Notes: generated from the letters alone by a model not told the origin. A DNA stretch of 64,000 nucleotides from Blastococcus aggregatus (GCF_900221005.1 NZ_OBQI01000006.1:124001-188000), one strand, 5' to 3'; positions 25,327-38,024 are shown, counted from the stretch's first letter. A program made the numbers and translations.

Positions 25327-26400
25327 ATGGGCGGGTGGGTCGAGGGGGATCCGGTCGGCGACCGGCTCTTCCTCGACCTGCCCGCCGTCGGCCTGGAGCG
25401 CGGTGGTGAGCTCCCGGAGGTCCGGGTCGCCTACGAGACGTGGGGGACGCTCGCGGCCGACGGCGGGAACGCCGTGCTGGTCGAGCACGCCCTGACCGGT
25501 GACAGCCACGTCGTGGGCGCCGCCGGCCCGGGCCACGCGACCGCGGGCTGGTGGGAGGGCCTGGTCGGCCCCGGCCGGCCGCTGGACACCGACCGGTGGT
25601 TCGTCGTCTGCGCCAACGTGCTCGGCGGCTGCCAGGGGACGACGGGGCCGGGCTCGCTCGCCCCCGACGGCGCCCGGTGGGGCTCGCGCTTCCCCCAGGT
25701 GACCGTCGGCGACCAGGTGGGGGTCGAGGCGGCTCTCGCCGATGCGCTCGGCATCGACCGCTGGGCCTGCGTGGTGGGCGGCTCGATGGGCGGCATGCGG
25801 GCTCTCGAGTGGGCAGTGGCATTTCCGGAGCGGGTCGGGTCGCTGTTCTTCCTGGCGTCGGGGGCATCCGCCACCGGCGACCAGCTCGGCACGCAGACCA
25901 CCCAGCAGGCCGCGGTGCGCGCCGATCCGCGGTGGCGCGGCGGGGACTACGACCGGGCCGACCCGCCGTCCGACGGTCTCGGGGTCGCCCGCCGGATCGC
26001 GCACCTCACCTACCGCAGCGCCCTGGAGCTGGACGCCCGGTTCGGCGCACGGGTGCAGGAGGACGGCCGTTACGCCGTCGGCTCCTACCTGGACCACCAC
26101 GCCGACAAGCTGGTGCGGCGGTTCGACGCCGGCAGCTACGTCGTCCTCACCGAGGCGATGAACTCCTGGGACGTCGGCCGTGGCCGCGGCGGCGTCGAGG
26201 CGGCGCTGGCCCGGGTGACGGCGCGGACCGTCGTCGCCGGTATCGACAGCGACCGGCTCTACCCCCCGGCGCTGCAGCAGCGGGTCGCCGACGCGCTGGG
26301 CGTGCCGCTGCGGCTGATCGCATCCCCGTACGGGCACGACGGCTTCCTCGTCGAGGTGGACGAGGTCGGCGCGCTGCTCAGCGAGCTGCTCGCCGGCTGA
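25327..26400 (+). CDS. metX: homoserine O-acetyltransferase
   Basis: A 357-residue alpha/beta-hydrolase-fold acyltransferase that makes O-acetylhomoserine from acetyl-CoA and homoserine. The nucleophile Ser is in VVGGSMGGMRALEWAVAFPE, the catalytic Asp in VVAGIDSDRLYPP and the His in PYGHDGFLVEVDE. The oxyanion region LTGDSHVVG and CANVLGGCQGTTGPGS are typical MetX. With metY directly upstream it forms the direct-sulfhydrylation branch of methionine synthesis under one SAM riboswitch. Confidence 0.95.
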   Translation: MGGWVEGDPVGDRLFLDLPAVGLERGGELPEVRVAYETWGTLAADGGNAVLVEHALTGDSHVVGAAGPGHATAGWWEGLVGPGRPLDTDRWFVVCANVLGGCQGTTGPGSLAPDGARWGSRFPQVTVGDQVGVEAALADALGIDRWACVVGGSMGGMRALEWAVAFPERVGSLFFLASGASATGDQLGTQTTQQAAVRADPRWRGGDYDRADPPSDGLGVARRIAHLTYRSALELDARFGARVQEDGRYAVGSYLDHHADKLVRRFDAGSYVVLTEAMNSWDVGRGRGGVEAALARVTARTVVAGIDSDRLYPPALQQRVADALGVPLRLIASPYGHDGFLVEVDEVGALLSELLAG

Positions 26401-26555
26401 TCAGCCGGTCGGCTCCAGGAACTCCAGCCGGTTGCCGAAGGGGTCCGCGCCGTAGCAGCGGTGGTGTCCCGGGAAGTCGTCGTCCCAGGTGACCGGGTGG
26501 CCGGCGGCTCCAGCGCTGCGGCCAGGGCGGGCAGCCCGGTCACGCGGCCACGCTC
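26401..26555 (-). pseudogene. truncated, frameshifted VOC-family gene
   Basis: The minus strand encodes the C-terminal third of a glyoxalase-fold protein. One frame gives TGLPALAAALE; after a missing base near 26508 another frame gives AGHPVTWDDDFPGHHRCYGA, then DPFGNRLEFLEPTG and a stop abutting the metX stop. The phrase DPFGNRLE is a hallmark of the VOC C-terminus. The N-terminal two thirds are absent, replaced by the long inverted repeat at 26561-26617. It is clearly decayed and not expected to be functional. Confidence 0.7.
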
Positions 26556-26560
26556 ACCAG

Positions 26561-26617
26561 CGAGTGCGACGAACTCGTGGCGATCAACCGCTGATGGCCA
26601 CGAGTTCGTCGCACTCG
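26561..26617. terminator. long bidirectional hairpin
   Basis: Two 26-base arms (26561-26586 and 26592-26617) are complementary except for one pair and enclose a five-base loop (ACCGC). The outer 20 pairs are perfect, with core CGACGAACTCGTGG. It lies between convergent units (metX with its VOC remnant, and the carbonic anhydrase-like gene), so it probably stops both transcripts. No T-run follows. Confidence 0.65.
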
Positions 26618-26633
26618 GCGGCGGACAGACGGG

Positions 26634-27164
26634 TCAGCGCTCGAGCCGGCGCACCCGCCGGGCCCCGTCGAGCCGGTCGCTGTAGGCCTTGGCGTTGTGG
26701 GCGATGTGCAGCTGGTCGTCGTCGGTCGCCTCGCGCATGACCTTCGCCGGGACGCCGGCGATCAGCGAACGCGGCGGGAAGACCTTGCCCTGGGTGACGA
26801 CGGCGCCGGCGGCGACGATCGAGCCCGAGCCGATGTGCGCGCCGTTCATCACCACGCTGCCCATGCCGACGAGCACGTCGTCGTCGATGCGGGCGCCGTG
26901 CAGCACCACCCGGTGGCCCACCGAGACCCGGTCGCCCACGACCAGCGGGAAGCCGGGGTCGGAGTGCAGCGTGCAGCCGTCCTGGATGTTGGAGTCGGCG
27001 CCGATCTCGATGACCTCGGCGTCGGCCCGGGCGACCGCCCCGTACCAGATGCTCGACCGCGGGCCCATCGTCACCGCGCCCACCACCACCGCCGTCGGCG
27101 CCACCCACGCCTCGTCGTCGATCGCGGGTGAGCCGAAGTCCAGGGCGCCGATGAAGTTGTCCAC
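26634..27164 (-). CDS. gamma carbonic anhydrase-like hexapeptide protein
   Basis: A 176-residue left-handed beta-helix protein. Hexapeptide repeats run from about residue 20 (VAPTAVVVGAVTMGPRSSIW) through NIQDGCTLHSDPGF and VGHRVVLHGARIDDDVLVGM to SLIAGVPAKVMRE. The metal-ligand His positions of gamma carbonic anhydrases are seen in CTLHS, VGHRV and LHG. Carbonic anhydrase activity is possible but unproven for this YrdA/PaaY-like group. The GTG at 27164 is ten bases from the glutamate dehydrogenase stop, so the two may be cotranscribed. Confidence 0.9.
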   Translation of the reverse strand: MDNFIGALDFGSPAIDDEAWVAPTAVVVGAVTMGPRSSIWYGAVARADAEVIEIGADSNIQDGCTLHSDPGFPLVVGDRVSVGHRVVLHGARIDDDVLVGMGSVVMNGAHIGSGSIVAAGAVVTQGKVFPPRSLIAGVPAKVMREATDDDQLHIAHNAKAYSDRLDGARRVRRLER

Positions 27165-27173
27165 GCCGCGAAC

Positions 27174-29456
<2,283 letters not shown>

Positions 29457-29476
<20 letters not shown>

Positions 29477-30197
29477 CGGGCTCCTCCGTGACGCGCTCGT
29501 CCTCGGCGACCAGGTGGTCCACGTCGTTGAAGGCGACCAGCCGGAAGCCGCCGTCCTCGGTGCGCTCGTAGCGGGTGAGGGAGGCGTTGGCGACCTGCTC
29601 CTCCCGGTCGACGGCGAGCAGCTCCTGCTCGGTCAGCTCCTCGAGCACGTAGCGGAAGACCATGATCACGGCCTGGTGTGCCACGACCACCAGCCGCTCG
29701 CAGTCGTGCCGCAGCCCCTCGGTGGCCAGCAGGCTGCGGATCCGCAGGGCGACGTCGGCCCAGCTCTCCCCGCCCGGCGGCCGGTAGTAGAACTTGCCGA
29801 GCAGGTCGCGCCGCTCCGCCTCCTCGGGGAACTGCTCGCGGATGCCGGCGCCGGTCATCCGGTCGAAGGTGCCGAAGTCGCGCTCGCGCAGCCGCTCGTC
29901 GGTGCGCACCCGGAGCCCCAGGTCCGCCGTCGCCAGCGTCGCGGTGGTCAGCGCGCGCTCGAACGGCGAGCTCAGCACCGCCGTCGGGCGCTCGTCCCCG
30001 GGCAGCTCCGCCAGCCAGGCGCCCAGCGCCTCGGCCTGCGACCGGCCGGTGTCCGACAGAGGGACGTCGGGATCGCGGACGTCGAGGTCCAGCCGGCCGG
30101 CCCCGGCGCGCTGCGCGTGCGCGTCGGCGACGTTGCCCATGCTCTCGCCGTGCCGGACCAGCCACAGCACCGACGGTCCCGGTTCCCGGCTCGCCAC
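29457..30197 (-). CDS. histidine phosphatase family protein
   Basis: A 246-residue phosphoglycerate-mutase-like phosphatase. The phospho-His motif is VLWLVRHGESMGNV near residue 15. Other active-site parts are LSSPFERALTTA, the acid loop RLRERDFGTFDRMTG and the second His in LVVVAHQAVIMVF. The YYRPPGGESWADV segment is common in the phosphatase subgroup. The substrate is unknown; sugar phosphates or nucleotides are typical. The GTG at 30197 follows GGAGG. Its 3' end overlaps nnrD, suggesting a metabolite-repair or housekeeping pair. Confidence 0.9.
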
Positions 30198-30298
30198 CCG
30201 CCACCTCCGTCGTCGCTCCGCACCGTGCGGGCATCCGCCCGGCGGTAGCCGCACACGACGTTCCCGAAACCGTCGGCCCCCGCGGGCAGGATGACGGC

Positions 30299-30877
30299 GT
30301 GACGCTGCCCACGGACCTGCCGGTGCTGCCCTTCGCCGACCAGGCCGCCCTGGAGGCGTGGCTGGAGGCCGAGCACCTCACCGCGCCCGGGCTGTACGTG
30401 AAGCTGGCGAAGAAGAGCTCGGGCGTCCCGTCGATCAACTGGGAGCAGATGGTCGAGGTGCTGCTCTGCTTCGGCTGGATCGACGGCCGCGCCAACCGGC
30501 TGGACGACTCGTTCTACCTGCAGCGGATCACCCCCCGGCGGCCGAAGAGCATCTGGTCGGCGAAGAACGTGGCGACCGTGGAACGGCTGACCGACGAGGG
30601 GCGGATGCGCCCGGCCGGGCTGGCCGCGGTCGAGGCGGCGAAGGCCGACGGCCGGTGGGAGCGGGCCTACGGCGGCCCGGCCACCATCACCGTCCCCGAC
30701 GACCTCACCGTCGCGCTGGACGCCGTGCCCGCGGCCCGCGCGGCCTTCGACGCGCTGACCGGGCAGAACCGCTACGCCGTCCTCCACCGCGTGCACACCG
30801 CGGCCACCCCTGCGACGCGGGCCCGGCGGATCACCGCCGCCGTCGAGATGCTGCGGGAGGGGCGGACCTACCACTGA
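30299..30877 (+). CDS. YdeI/OmdA-family protein
   Basis: A 192-residue cytoplasmic protein of the bacteriocin-protection YdeI/OmpD-associated family. It has the family core EAWLEAEHLTAPGLYVKLAK, then SINWEQMVEVLLCFGWIDGR, FYLQRITPRRPKSIWSAKNV and the C-terminal PAARAAFDALTGQNRYAVLH segment. The molecular function is unclear. The GTG start has no strong ribosome binding site. The end overlaps the convergent permease gene by ten bases. Confidence 0.88.
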   Translation: MTLPTDLPVLPFADQAALEAWLEAEHLTAPGLYVKLAKKSSGVPSINWEQMVEVLLCFGWIDGRANRLDDSFYLQRITPRRPKSIWSAKNVATVERLTDEGRMRPAGLAAVEAAKADGRWERAYGGPATITVPDDLTVALDAVPAARAAFDALTGQNRYAVLHRVHTAATPATRARRITAAVEMLREGRTYH

Positions 30878-32346
30878 CCGCCGGGGGCGAACGAGGCCCG
30901 CTCGCGCCAGAAGGTGGCGTCCCGGGAACGCCACCAGAGCATCAGCCCGACGCCCGTCGCCATGACGCCGACGCCGATCACCAGCGGCGGGCCGACGCCC
31001 AGCCACGCCTGGCCGGTGTAGGAGTTCTCCGCGTCCGCGAGGTCACGGACCGAGAGCACCAGCAGCCAGGCGAGCATCCCCGCCCCGGTCAGCGGCCCGA
31101 CGCCCAGCAGCAGGAAGTTCCGCACGCTGGCGAGCAGCTGCCGCCGGAAGTAGACGGCGCAGGCCAGTCCGGTGAGCCCGTAGTAGAGCGCGATGAGGAG
31201 GGAGAGCCCGGTGATCGAGTCGAACAGGGCGTTCTCGCTGATCAGCCCCACGCCGAGGTACCAGGCCACCCCGATGCCGGCGACCCACCAGGTGGAGACG
31301 TCGGGCGTGCGGTGCGTGGGGGAGATCGAGGCGAAGCGGCGCGGCAGGGCGGCCCGCCGGGCCATCGACAGGCCGGTCCGCGACGCCGGGATGATCGTCG
31401 TCTGGGTCGAGGCGATCGCCGACGTCGCCACGGCGACCAGCACGACCCAGTCCCAGCCGCCGAGCACCCGGGTGGAGAGCAGAGCGAAGACCGCCTCCTC
31501 CTCGTCGGCCCTGCCGGCCAGCCAGCCGGTGCCGGCGAAGGTGACGATCGCCGTCGCCACGCCCAGGTAGGTGACCAGCAGGACGACCGTCGACCACACG
31601 CCCGCGCGCCCGGGGGCCCGCAGCGGATCGCGGGTCTCCTCGGTCAGGTTGACCGCCGACTCCCACCCCCAGTAGGCGAAGACGCCGAGCAGCAGCCCGC
31701 CGGTCAGCGCCGCCCCGCCGGAGCCGAACGGGTCCAGCCAGCTCCACTCGGGGGTGAGGCCGCCGAACGGGCTGTCCCCGGCGAGGCCGCGCACCAGGGC
31801 GACCACGGCAAAAACCGCCAGCGCCACCGTCTGCGCGACGATCAGGCCGTTCTGCAGCCGCGCGGAGAGCTCCGTCCCGCGCACGCAGATCGCCGCCATG
31901 ACCACGACGAGCAGCACCGACAGACCCATGACCGCCGGTGTCGACTCCGTCAGCCCGTCGAGGCCGACGGCCAGCAGGGTGAACCGCACGCCGACCTCGG
32001 CCAGCGAGCCCAGCACGAGGACGCCGGTCATGGCGATCGCCCAGCCGCCGATCCAGCCGGTCCACGGCCCGAGCGCGCGGGTGACCCAGCTGAACGTCGT
32101 CCCGCAGTCGGGGTCGACCCGGTTCAGCGCGGCGAACGCCCCGGCGATGAGCAGCATCGGCAGGAAGGAGGCGAGCAGCACCCCGGGGGCGTGCACGCCG
32201 ACCAAGGCCACGATCGGTCCGAGGACGGCGGCGAGGGAGTAGGCCGGCGAGGTGGCCGCCAGCCCGATGACGAGGGTGTCGAGGAAGCCGACGGCGTCGG
32301 GGCGGAGCGTCGCCCCCGCCTGGGGCCCGGTCGCGGTGGCCGTCAC
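30868..32346 (-). CDS. APC family amino acid permease
   Basis: A 492-residue secondary transporter with about 12-13 transmembrane helices. APC signatures are LVIGLAATSPAYSLAAVLGP (the unwound TM1 with small residues), DPDCGTTFSWVTRALGPWTG and GVFAYWGWESAVNLTEETRD. These features resemble the actinobacterial amino acid and polyamine permeases. The substrate is not assignable. The C-terminus is short and cytoplasmic. It is followed on the same strand, upstream, by the NlpC/P60 gene at only 13 bases, which suggests cotranscription. Confidence 0.9.
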   Translation of the reverse strand: MTATATGPQAGATLRPDAVGFLDTLVIGLAATSPAYSLAAVLGPIVALVGVHAPGVLLASFLPMLLIAGAFAALNRVDPDCGTTFSWVTRALGPWTGWIGGWAIAMTGVLVLGSLAEVGVRFTLLAVGLDGLTESTPAVMGLSVLLVVVMAAICVRGTELSARLQNGLIVAQTVALAVFAVVALVRGLAGDSPFGGLTPEWSWLDPFGSGGAALTGGLLLGVFAYWGWESAVNLTEETRDPLRAPGRAGVWSTVVLLVTYLGVATAIVTFAGTGWLAGRADEEEAVFALLSTRVLGGWDWVVLVAVATSAIASTQTTIIPASRTGLSMARRAALPRRFASISPTHRTPDVSTWWVAGIGVAWYLGVGLISENALFDSITGLSLLIALYYGLTGLACAVYFRRQLLASVRNFLLLGVGPLTGAGMLAWLLVLSVRDLADAENSYTGQAWLGVGPPLVIGVGVMATGVGLMLWWRSRDATFWRERASFAPGGQW

Positions 32347-32359
32347 CCCGCCATTGTCA

Positions 32360-33388
32360 TCAGCCGCCGAGGCGGACGCCGAACCGGTAGCCGCGCTGGT
32401 CGACGCTGGTGACCGCGACCGGCGACCCGTAGGTGCGGGCGTGCACGATCATGCCGTTGCCGATGTAGAGGGCCACGTGGCTGATCGGCGTGTAGTAGAA
32501 GACGAGGTCGCCGGGCTGGAGTTCCTGCCGCGAGACCTGCTGGCCGAGCTGGGACTGCGCGCGGCTGGAGTGCGGCAGGGTCACACCGGCGGCTGCGTAG
32601 GCGTACGAGGTGAGGCCCGAGCAGTCGAAGGCGTCGGGGCCGGTGCCGCCGGCGGCGTAGCGGTCGCCGACCTGCGCCAGGGCGGCCTGGATCGCCGCGG
32701 CGGCGGCCGATCCGGAGACCACCGGGAGCTCGGAGACCGCGGGGGCCTCGAGCGAGCGGCCGGCCACGGCGGTGGTGACACGCACCTGCTCGGCGGTCGA
32801 GAGCCGGTCGAAGTCGGCCCGGTAGGTGGCCGCGCGCTTCTCGACCTCGGCCTTCTGCGCGCGCAGCTGCTCCGCGCCGGCCTGCGCCGTGGCGGCGGCC
32901 TGGTCGGCGGCCTCCTGCGCCTGGCGGGCGGCGGTCTGCGCGGTGGCCGCCTCGGCGACGACGGCGTTGGTGCGGGAGGCGATGAGGTCCAGCGTCGTCA
33001 TCTGCTGGACCAGCACGTCGGCGGAGCTGCTGGTGAGGAACGCCGCCATGCGCGACTGCGTCTTCCCGGTGTAGCCGCCCTGCGCGATGGCCCGCAGCCG
33101 TGGCTCGTAGACGGCGAAGGCGGCGTGCGCGACGGCGGCCTGCTCGGCGGCGGCCGCGGCCGCCTGCTGCTGGGCTGCCACGGCGATCTCTGCCTCGTGC
33201 AGCTGCTCGTCGACGACGGTCAGCTCCTGGGCGGCGGTGCGCATGAGCTCGCCGGCCTCCGCGGCCGTGCTCGGTGCGGCACCCGCCGGGGAGGGCGCGA
33301 GGAGGCCGGTGGTGGCGGCGACGAGCACGGCGCCCAGGGCCAGGACAGCCCGGGAACGGTGGCGCTGGGTCGTGCGGGCGGACTGCAC
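32360..33388 (-). CDS. NlpC/P60 family secreted peptidoglycan hydrolase
   Basis: A 342-residue exported endopeptidase of the RipA/RpfB-neighbour kind. A signal peptide (AVLALGAVLVAATTGLLAPS, then AGAAPST) is followed by a roughly 170-residue Ala/Gln-rich coiled coil (residues about 45-200). The C-terminal NlpC/P60 domain has catalytic Cys in DAFDCSGLTSYAYAAAG, His in ISHVALYIGN and the third residue in IVHARTYG. The GTG at 33388 has GGAGG upstream. It likely cleaves D-Glu-mDAP-type peptide stems during cell separation; the coiled coil may autoinhibit it. Confidence 0.92.
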   Translation of the reverse strand: MQSARTTQRHRSRAVLALGAVLVAATTGLLAPSPAGAAPSTAAEAGELMRTAAQELTVVDEQLHEAEIAVAAQQQAAAAAAEQAAVAHAAFAVYEPRLRAIAQGGYTGKTQSRMAAFLTSSSADVLVQQMTTLDLIASRTNAVVAEAATAQTAARQAQEAADQAAATAQAGAEQLRAQKAEVEKRAATYRADFDRLSTAEQVRVTTAVAGRSLEAPAVSELPVVSGSAAAAAIQAALAQVGDRYAAGGTGPDAFDCSGLTSYAYAAAGVTLPHSSRAQSQLGQQVSRQELQPGDLVFYYTPISHVALYIGNGMIVHARTYGSPVAVTSVDQRGYRFGVRLGG

Positions 33389-33605
33389 CGTCGGCCTCCG
33401 ATCAGCAGCTGCGCCGGTGCCGGGGAAGGGCACTGTTCGTTGCGCGTCGGTACGGACCGTAGGGATCCGATGTCGGCACGTAGCGGACGGCGCGCTGGAG
33501 CGGAACCCGTCTGCTCGCCTCGTCCGCCTCAGGCTGCTCATCCGTCCCCGTGCCCACTCCCGTGCCGTCCTCGACCCCCGGATCGGCCAGGCCAGGCCAG
33601 GAAGA

Positions 33606-33655
33606 CGAACGGACCCCAGGGCAGGAATGACCATTTCTGCCCTGGGGTCCGTTCG
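33606..33655. terminator. long near-perfect hairpin
   Basis: Two 24-base arms (33606-33629 and 33632-33655) are complementary apart from one G-T pair, with a two-base loop and core GGACCCCAGGGCAG. It lies just downstream of the minus-strand gene at 33673 and upstream of the NlpC/P60 gene. It is therefore a likely terminator for the former. Bases 33389-33605 show nothing else I recognise. Confidence 0.6.
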
Positions 33656-33672
33656 GGGACGGCGGTGGTGGG

Positions 33673-33978
33673 TCAGCCGGCGAGCGGCTCCTGCACCTGC
33701 TGGAGGCCGGCGACGGTCTGGAAGTCGCGGAGGATCGCCGACAGCTCGTCGGCCGTCCACGCCTCGCAGCAGTCGCAGCCGCCGTCGGCGAAGCTGACGA
33801 GGCCGAGCCGGCCACCCGCCTGGTCCTCGTCGATGGCCAGGTTGCCGGCCGCCGGGTGCCGGTGGCACGCGCAGGCCACGGCGCAGAGGCCCAGGCCCCA
33901 GCCGGAGATGACGACGGTGTGCCCGTCGTCGCGGACCTTGCCGACCTGGAAGACGGACGGCTTGTGACTCCTGCTCAT
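33673..33978 (-). CDS. Cys-rich hypothetical protein
   Basis: A 101-residue protein that I do not recognise. It has clustered Cys and His (GLCAVACACHRHPAAG near residue 31 and GGCDCCEAWT near 67), which looks like a metal-binding or redox site. The remainder is a mixed alpha/beta pattern (HTVVISGWGLG, GGRLGLVSFADGG). No signal peptide is present. The ATG at 33978 has a strong GGGGAGGA. A 55-codon frame directly upstream ends in an ATGA overlap with this start. Confidence 0.72.
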   Translation of the reverse strand: MSRSHKPSVFQVGKVRDDGHTVVISGWGLGLCAVACACHRHPAAGNLAIDEDQAGGRLGLVSFADGGCDCCEAWTADELSAILRDFQTVAGLQQVQEPLAG

Positions 33979-34142
33979 GGGAGTCCTCCCCTCGACAGCC
34001 CGTTCCGCAGAGCCGGGCCCGTGTGCGTGATGAAAAAAGGAGCTACGGAAGGTTTCGGCAGGAGTGCTCCTGCGGTAAAGCCTTTCGTTGCACCAGTTTC
34101 GACACCCACGGTAATCCCACGCCTACGAGGCGTCGCCGTCAT
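33975..34142 (-). CDS. candidate small ORF or structured leader
   Basis: A 55-codon frame from ATG at 34142 ends at 33975, overlapping the Cys-rich gene start by four bases (ATGA). Its middle is AT-richer than anything else in the window, including a TTTTTT run near 34030, and contains an imperfect hairpin around the 16-base palindrome at 34059-34074 (GCAGGAGTGCTCCTGC). The peptide has no known motif and the GGGGAG lies only two bases from the ATG. It may be a coupled leader peptide, or RNA structure such as the terminator of the tldD-tldE transcript. Low confidence. Confidence 0.25.
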   Translation of the reverse strand: MTATPRRRGITVGVETGATKGFTAGALLPKPSVAPFFITHTGPALRNGLSRGGLP

Positions 34143-34240
34143 TACTCCCCAGGTGTCGCGCCGCCGGTTGGCGGAACTGCACCGTCCGGAGGCGTTCTGG
34201 TGACGGGTGGGACGGACGGGGCGCGACGCGCTCGGCGCCG

Positions 34241-35631
34241 TCAGCTGGCGGGCGACACCGAGCTCATGTTGAAGTCCGGCACCCGCAGCATCGGCATGGC
34301 CGTGCGGGTGAACCAGTCGTTCCACTCCCGCGGCAGGGTGCGCTCGGTGCGGCTGGCCTGCACCGTCCGGCCCAGCAGGTCCACCGGCGACTCGTTGAAC
34401 CGGAAGTTGTTCACCGCCCCGGTCACCTCGCCGTTCTCCACGAGGAAGACGCCGTCGCGGGTGAGCCCGGTGAGCAGCAGGGTCTGCGGATCGACCTCGC
34501 GGATGTACCAGAGCGTGGTCAGCAGGAGGCCCCGCTCGGTGGCCGCCACCATCTCGGCGGGATCCACCGCGGCCGAGCGGTCCTCGAGGATCAGGTTGTC
34601 GACGGCGACCGTCGCGGGCGCGGTCTGGGTGAGCGCCCAGGACCGCGGGCGGACCAGGTTGGTCAGGACGCCGTCGGTGATCCAGTCGATCGCCGGCGCG
34701 GCGAGGCCGTTGTCGAACACCGAGGCCGAGCCCGACGACGCCGGCACCACCTGGAACGGGGCCGCTTCGAGGCCGGCGTACGCGGGGTCGCTGCGCAGCG
34801 TGAGCGGGAGCTCGGCCAGCCGGTCGCCGATGCGGTTGCCACCGCCGGCGCGGGCGAAGACGTTGCGCCCCTCGTCGGCGTCGCGGGCCTCCATCGTCCA
34901 GTAGAGGTAGATCATCAGGTCGCTCACCGCCGACGGCGGCAGCAGCGTCTCGTAGCGCCCGGCCGGGAGGTCGATGCGCCGCTGCGACCAGCCCATCTTC
35001 TTCTCCACGTCGGCCGCCAGCGCCGCCACCGAGACGTCGCGGAAGTCGCGGGTGCTGGTGCCCGACCAGACCGACCGGCTGAAGTCGGGGCTCTTGCCGT
35101 TGAGCTCGACCCGGCCGGTGGGCTGGTCGGTGCGCAGCCGCAGGCCGGTGGAGCTGCCCAGGTAGGTGGTGCTCATCGAGTGCTCGGCGAAGCCGAAGAG
35201 CAGCTCCCCGCGGTCCCGCGCCTCGCCGAAGGCCTGCCCGAGCGCCGGCGCGAACTCCGCGAACACCTCGATCGAGGTCTCCGCCGGGTCCGCCGACCAG
35301 TCCCCCGCGCCGGGCGGTGCCTCGGCGACCAGCGGGACGGCGTCCTCCGCGGGGCCGGCGTCGCGGGCCGCACGCTCGCTGGCGGCCACCAGCTCGGCGA
35401 CGTCCGGCGTCCCGGTGCGGGAGACCGAGCCCGCGGCCATACCGGCACCACCGTCGACGAAGGAGATGACGACGACCGAGCGCGACCGCATCGCCCCGTT
35501 CGTCGTCAGGCTGTTGGCCGCCCACCGCAGGTTGGCCTCGGCGTGCTCGGTGACGTAGGTGATCTGGGCGTCGGCGGTCGAGGCCGCGAGGCATGCCTCG
35601 ACCAGCTCCTGGGCGGTCATCCGGCTCGTTC

Positions 35632-35635
<4 letters not shown>
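34241..35635 (-). CDS. TldE/PmbA family protein
   Basis: A 464-residue partner of the TldD metalloprotease. In E. coli the TldD-TldE heterodimer trims leader peptides and unfolded peptides. TldE lacks the zinc motif, and none is seen here. Family features include the N-terminal ITYVTEHAEANLRWAANSLT strand region and the C-terminal IREVDPQTLLLTGLTRDGVF, then LVENGEVTGAVNNFRFNESP. The ATG at 35635 overlaps the TldD stop (ATGA), so the pair is translationally coupled. Confidence 0.9.
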
Positions 35636-37146
<1,511 letters not shown>

Positions 37147-37189
37147 GCGGCCCTGTCTACCAGCCGGTCGGCGGGGTAGAGCGCCTCTC

Positions 37190-38005
37190 ATGGCCGACCC
37201 TGCCCAGCAGCCTCCGGACGACGTGACCATGACCTTCGGCGGCACCGCGACGATGCTGCTGCGGATCGGCGGGTTCACCCTGCTGACCGATCCGAACTTC
37301 CTGCACCGCGGGCAGCGGGCCAGGCTCGGCTACGGGTTGCGCGCCAAGCGGCTGACCGAGCCCGCGCTGCAGCCGACCCAGCTGCCGGCGCTGGACGGGA
37401 TCCTGCTCTCGCACATGCACGGCGACCACTGGGACCGGATCGCCACGAGGTCGCTACCCAAGGACACCCCGGTGGTGACCACGCCGGAGGCCGCGAGGTG
37501 CCTGGCCGACCGCGGGTTCACCGGCACCTCGGACCTGCGGGCCTGGCAGACGCACGAGTTCACCCGCGGCCCAGCCACGCTGCGGATCACGTCGGTGCCC
37601 GGTGTGCACGGTCCGGGCCCCCTGGCGCGGGTGCTGCCGCAGGTCATGGGCAGCGTCGTCGAGCTGGTGCGTGGCGGCGAGGTCTCCTGGCGCGGCTACA
37701 TCAGCGGCGACACCCTCTACCGCCCCGCGCTCGGCGAGGTGCTGGAGCGCTGCGGCCCGCTGGATGTGCTGATCCCGCACCTCGGCGGCACGAAGGCGCT
37801 GGGGATCACGGTGACGATGGACGCCCGCCAGGGCGCCGATCTGGTCGAGCTGCTGAGGCCGCCGGTCACCGTGCCGGTGCACTACGACGACTACGACCGG
37901 TTCCGGAGCCCGCTCGGGGACTTCGTCGCCGAGGTCGGCCGCCGCGAGCTGCCGGGCGAGCTGCGGACCGCTCAGCGCGGCGAGACGGTCAGCCTGCGCG
38001 CCTGA
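37190..38005 (+). CDS. MBL-fold metallo-hydrolase (UlaG/NAPE-PLD-like)
   Basis: A 271-residue metallo-beta-lactamase-fold hydrolase. The metal motif is LLSHMHGDHWDR near residue 69 (HxHxDH). Earlier TFGGTATMLLRIGGFTLLTD and later ISGDTLY, IPHLGG and the metal-ligand His in VPVHYDDYDRF complete the two-metal site. It resembles UlaG-like lactonases and phosphodiesterases, whose substrate is unknown in this context. It is divergent from tldD and separated by 19 bases from the convergent SRPBCC gene. Confidence 0.9.
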   Translation: MADPAQQPPDDVTMTFGGTATMLLRIGGFTLLTDPNFLHRGQRARLGYGLRAKRLTEPALQPTQLPALDGILLSHMHGDHWDRIATRSLPKDTPVVTTPEAARCLADRGFTGTSDLRAWQTHEFTRGPATLRITSVPGVHGPGPLARVLPQVMGSVVELVRGGEVSWRGYISGDTLYRPALGEVLERCGPLDVLIPHLGGTKALGITVTMDARQGADLVELLRPPVTVPVHYDDYDRFRSPLGDFVAEVGRRELPGELRTAQRGETVSLRA

Positions 38006-38024
38006 CCGTCCCGCCCCGCGTGGC

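Noticed and set aside
33389..33605. A cyclic-di-AMP (ydaO) riboswitch upstream of the NlpC/P60 gene, as is common for such genes
   Set aside because: I could not find the conserved ydaO core or its pairing in this stretch on the minus strand; only a hairpin at 33606-33655 is clear.
33856..34203. A + strand frame reading MKKGATEGFGRSAPAVKP and on
   Set aside because: It runs antisense to the Cys-rich gene for much of its length and has no ribosome binding site; the minus-strand frame with the ATGA overlap is more plausible.
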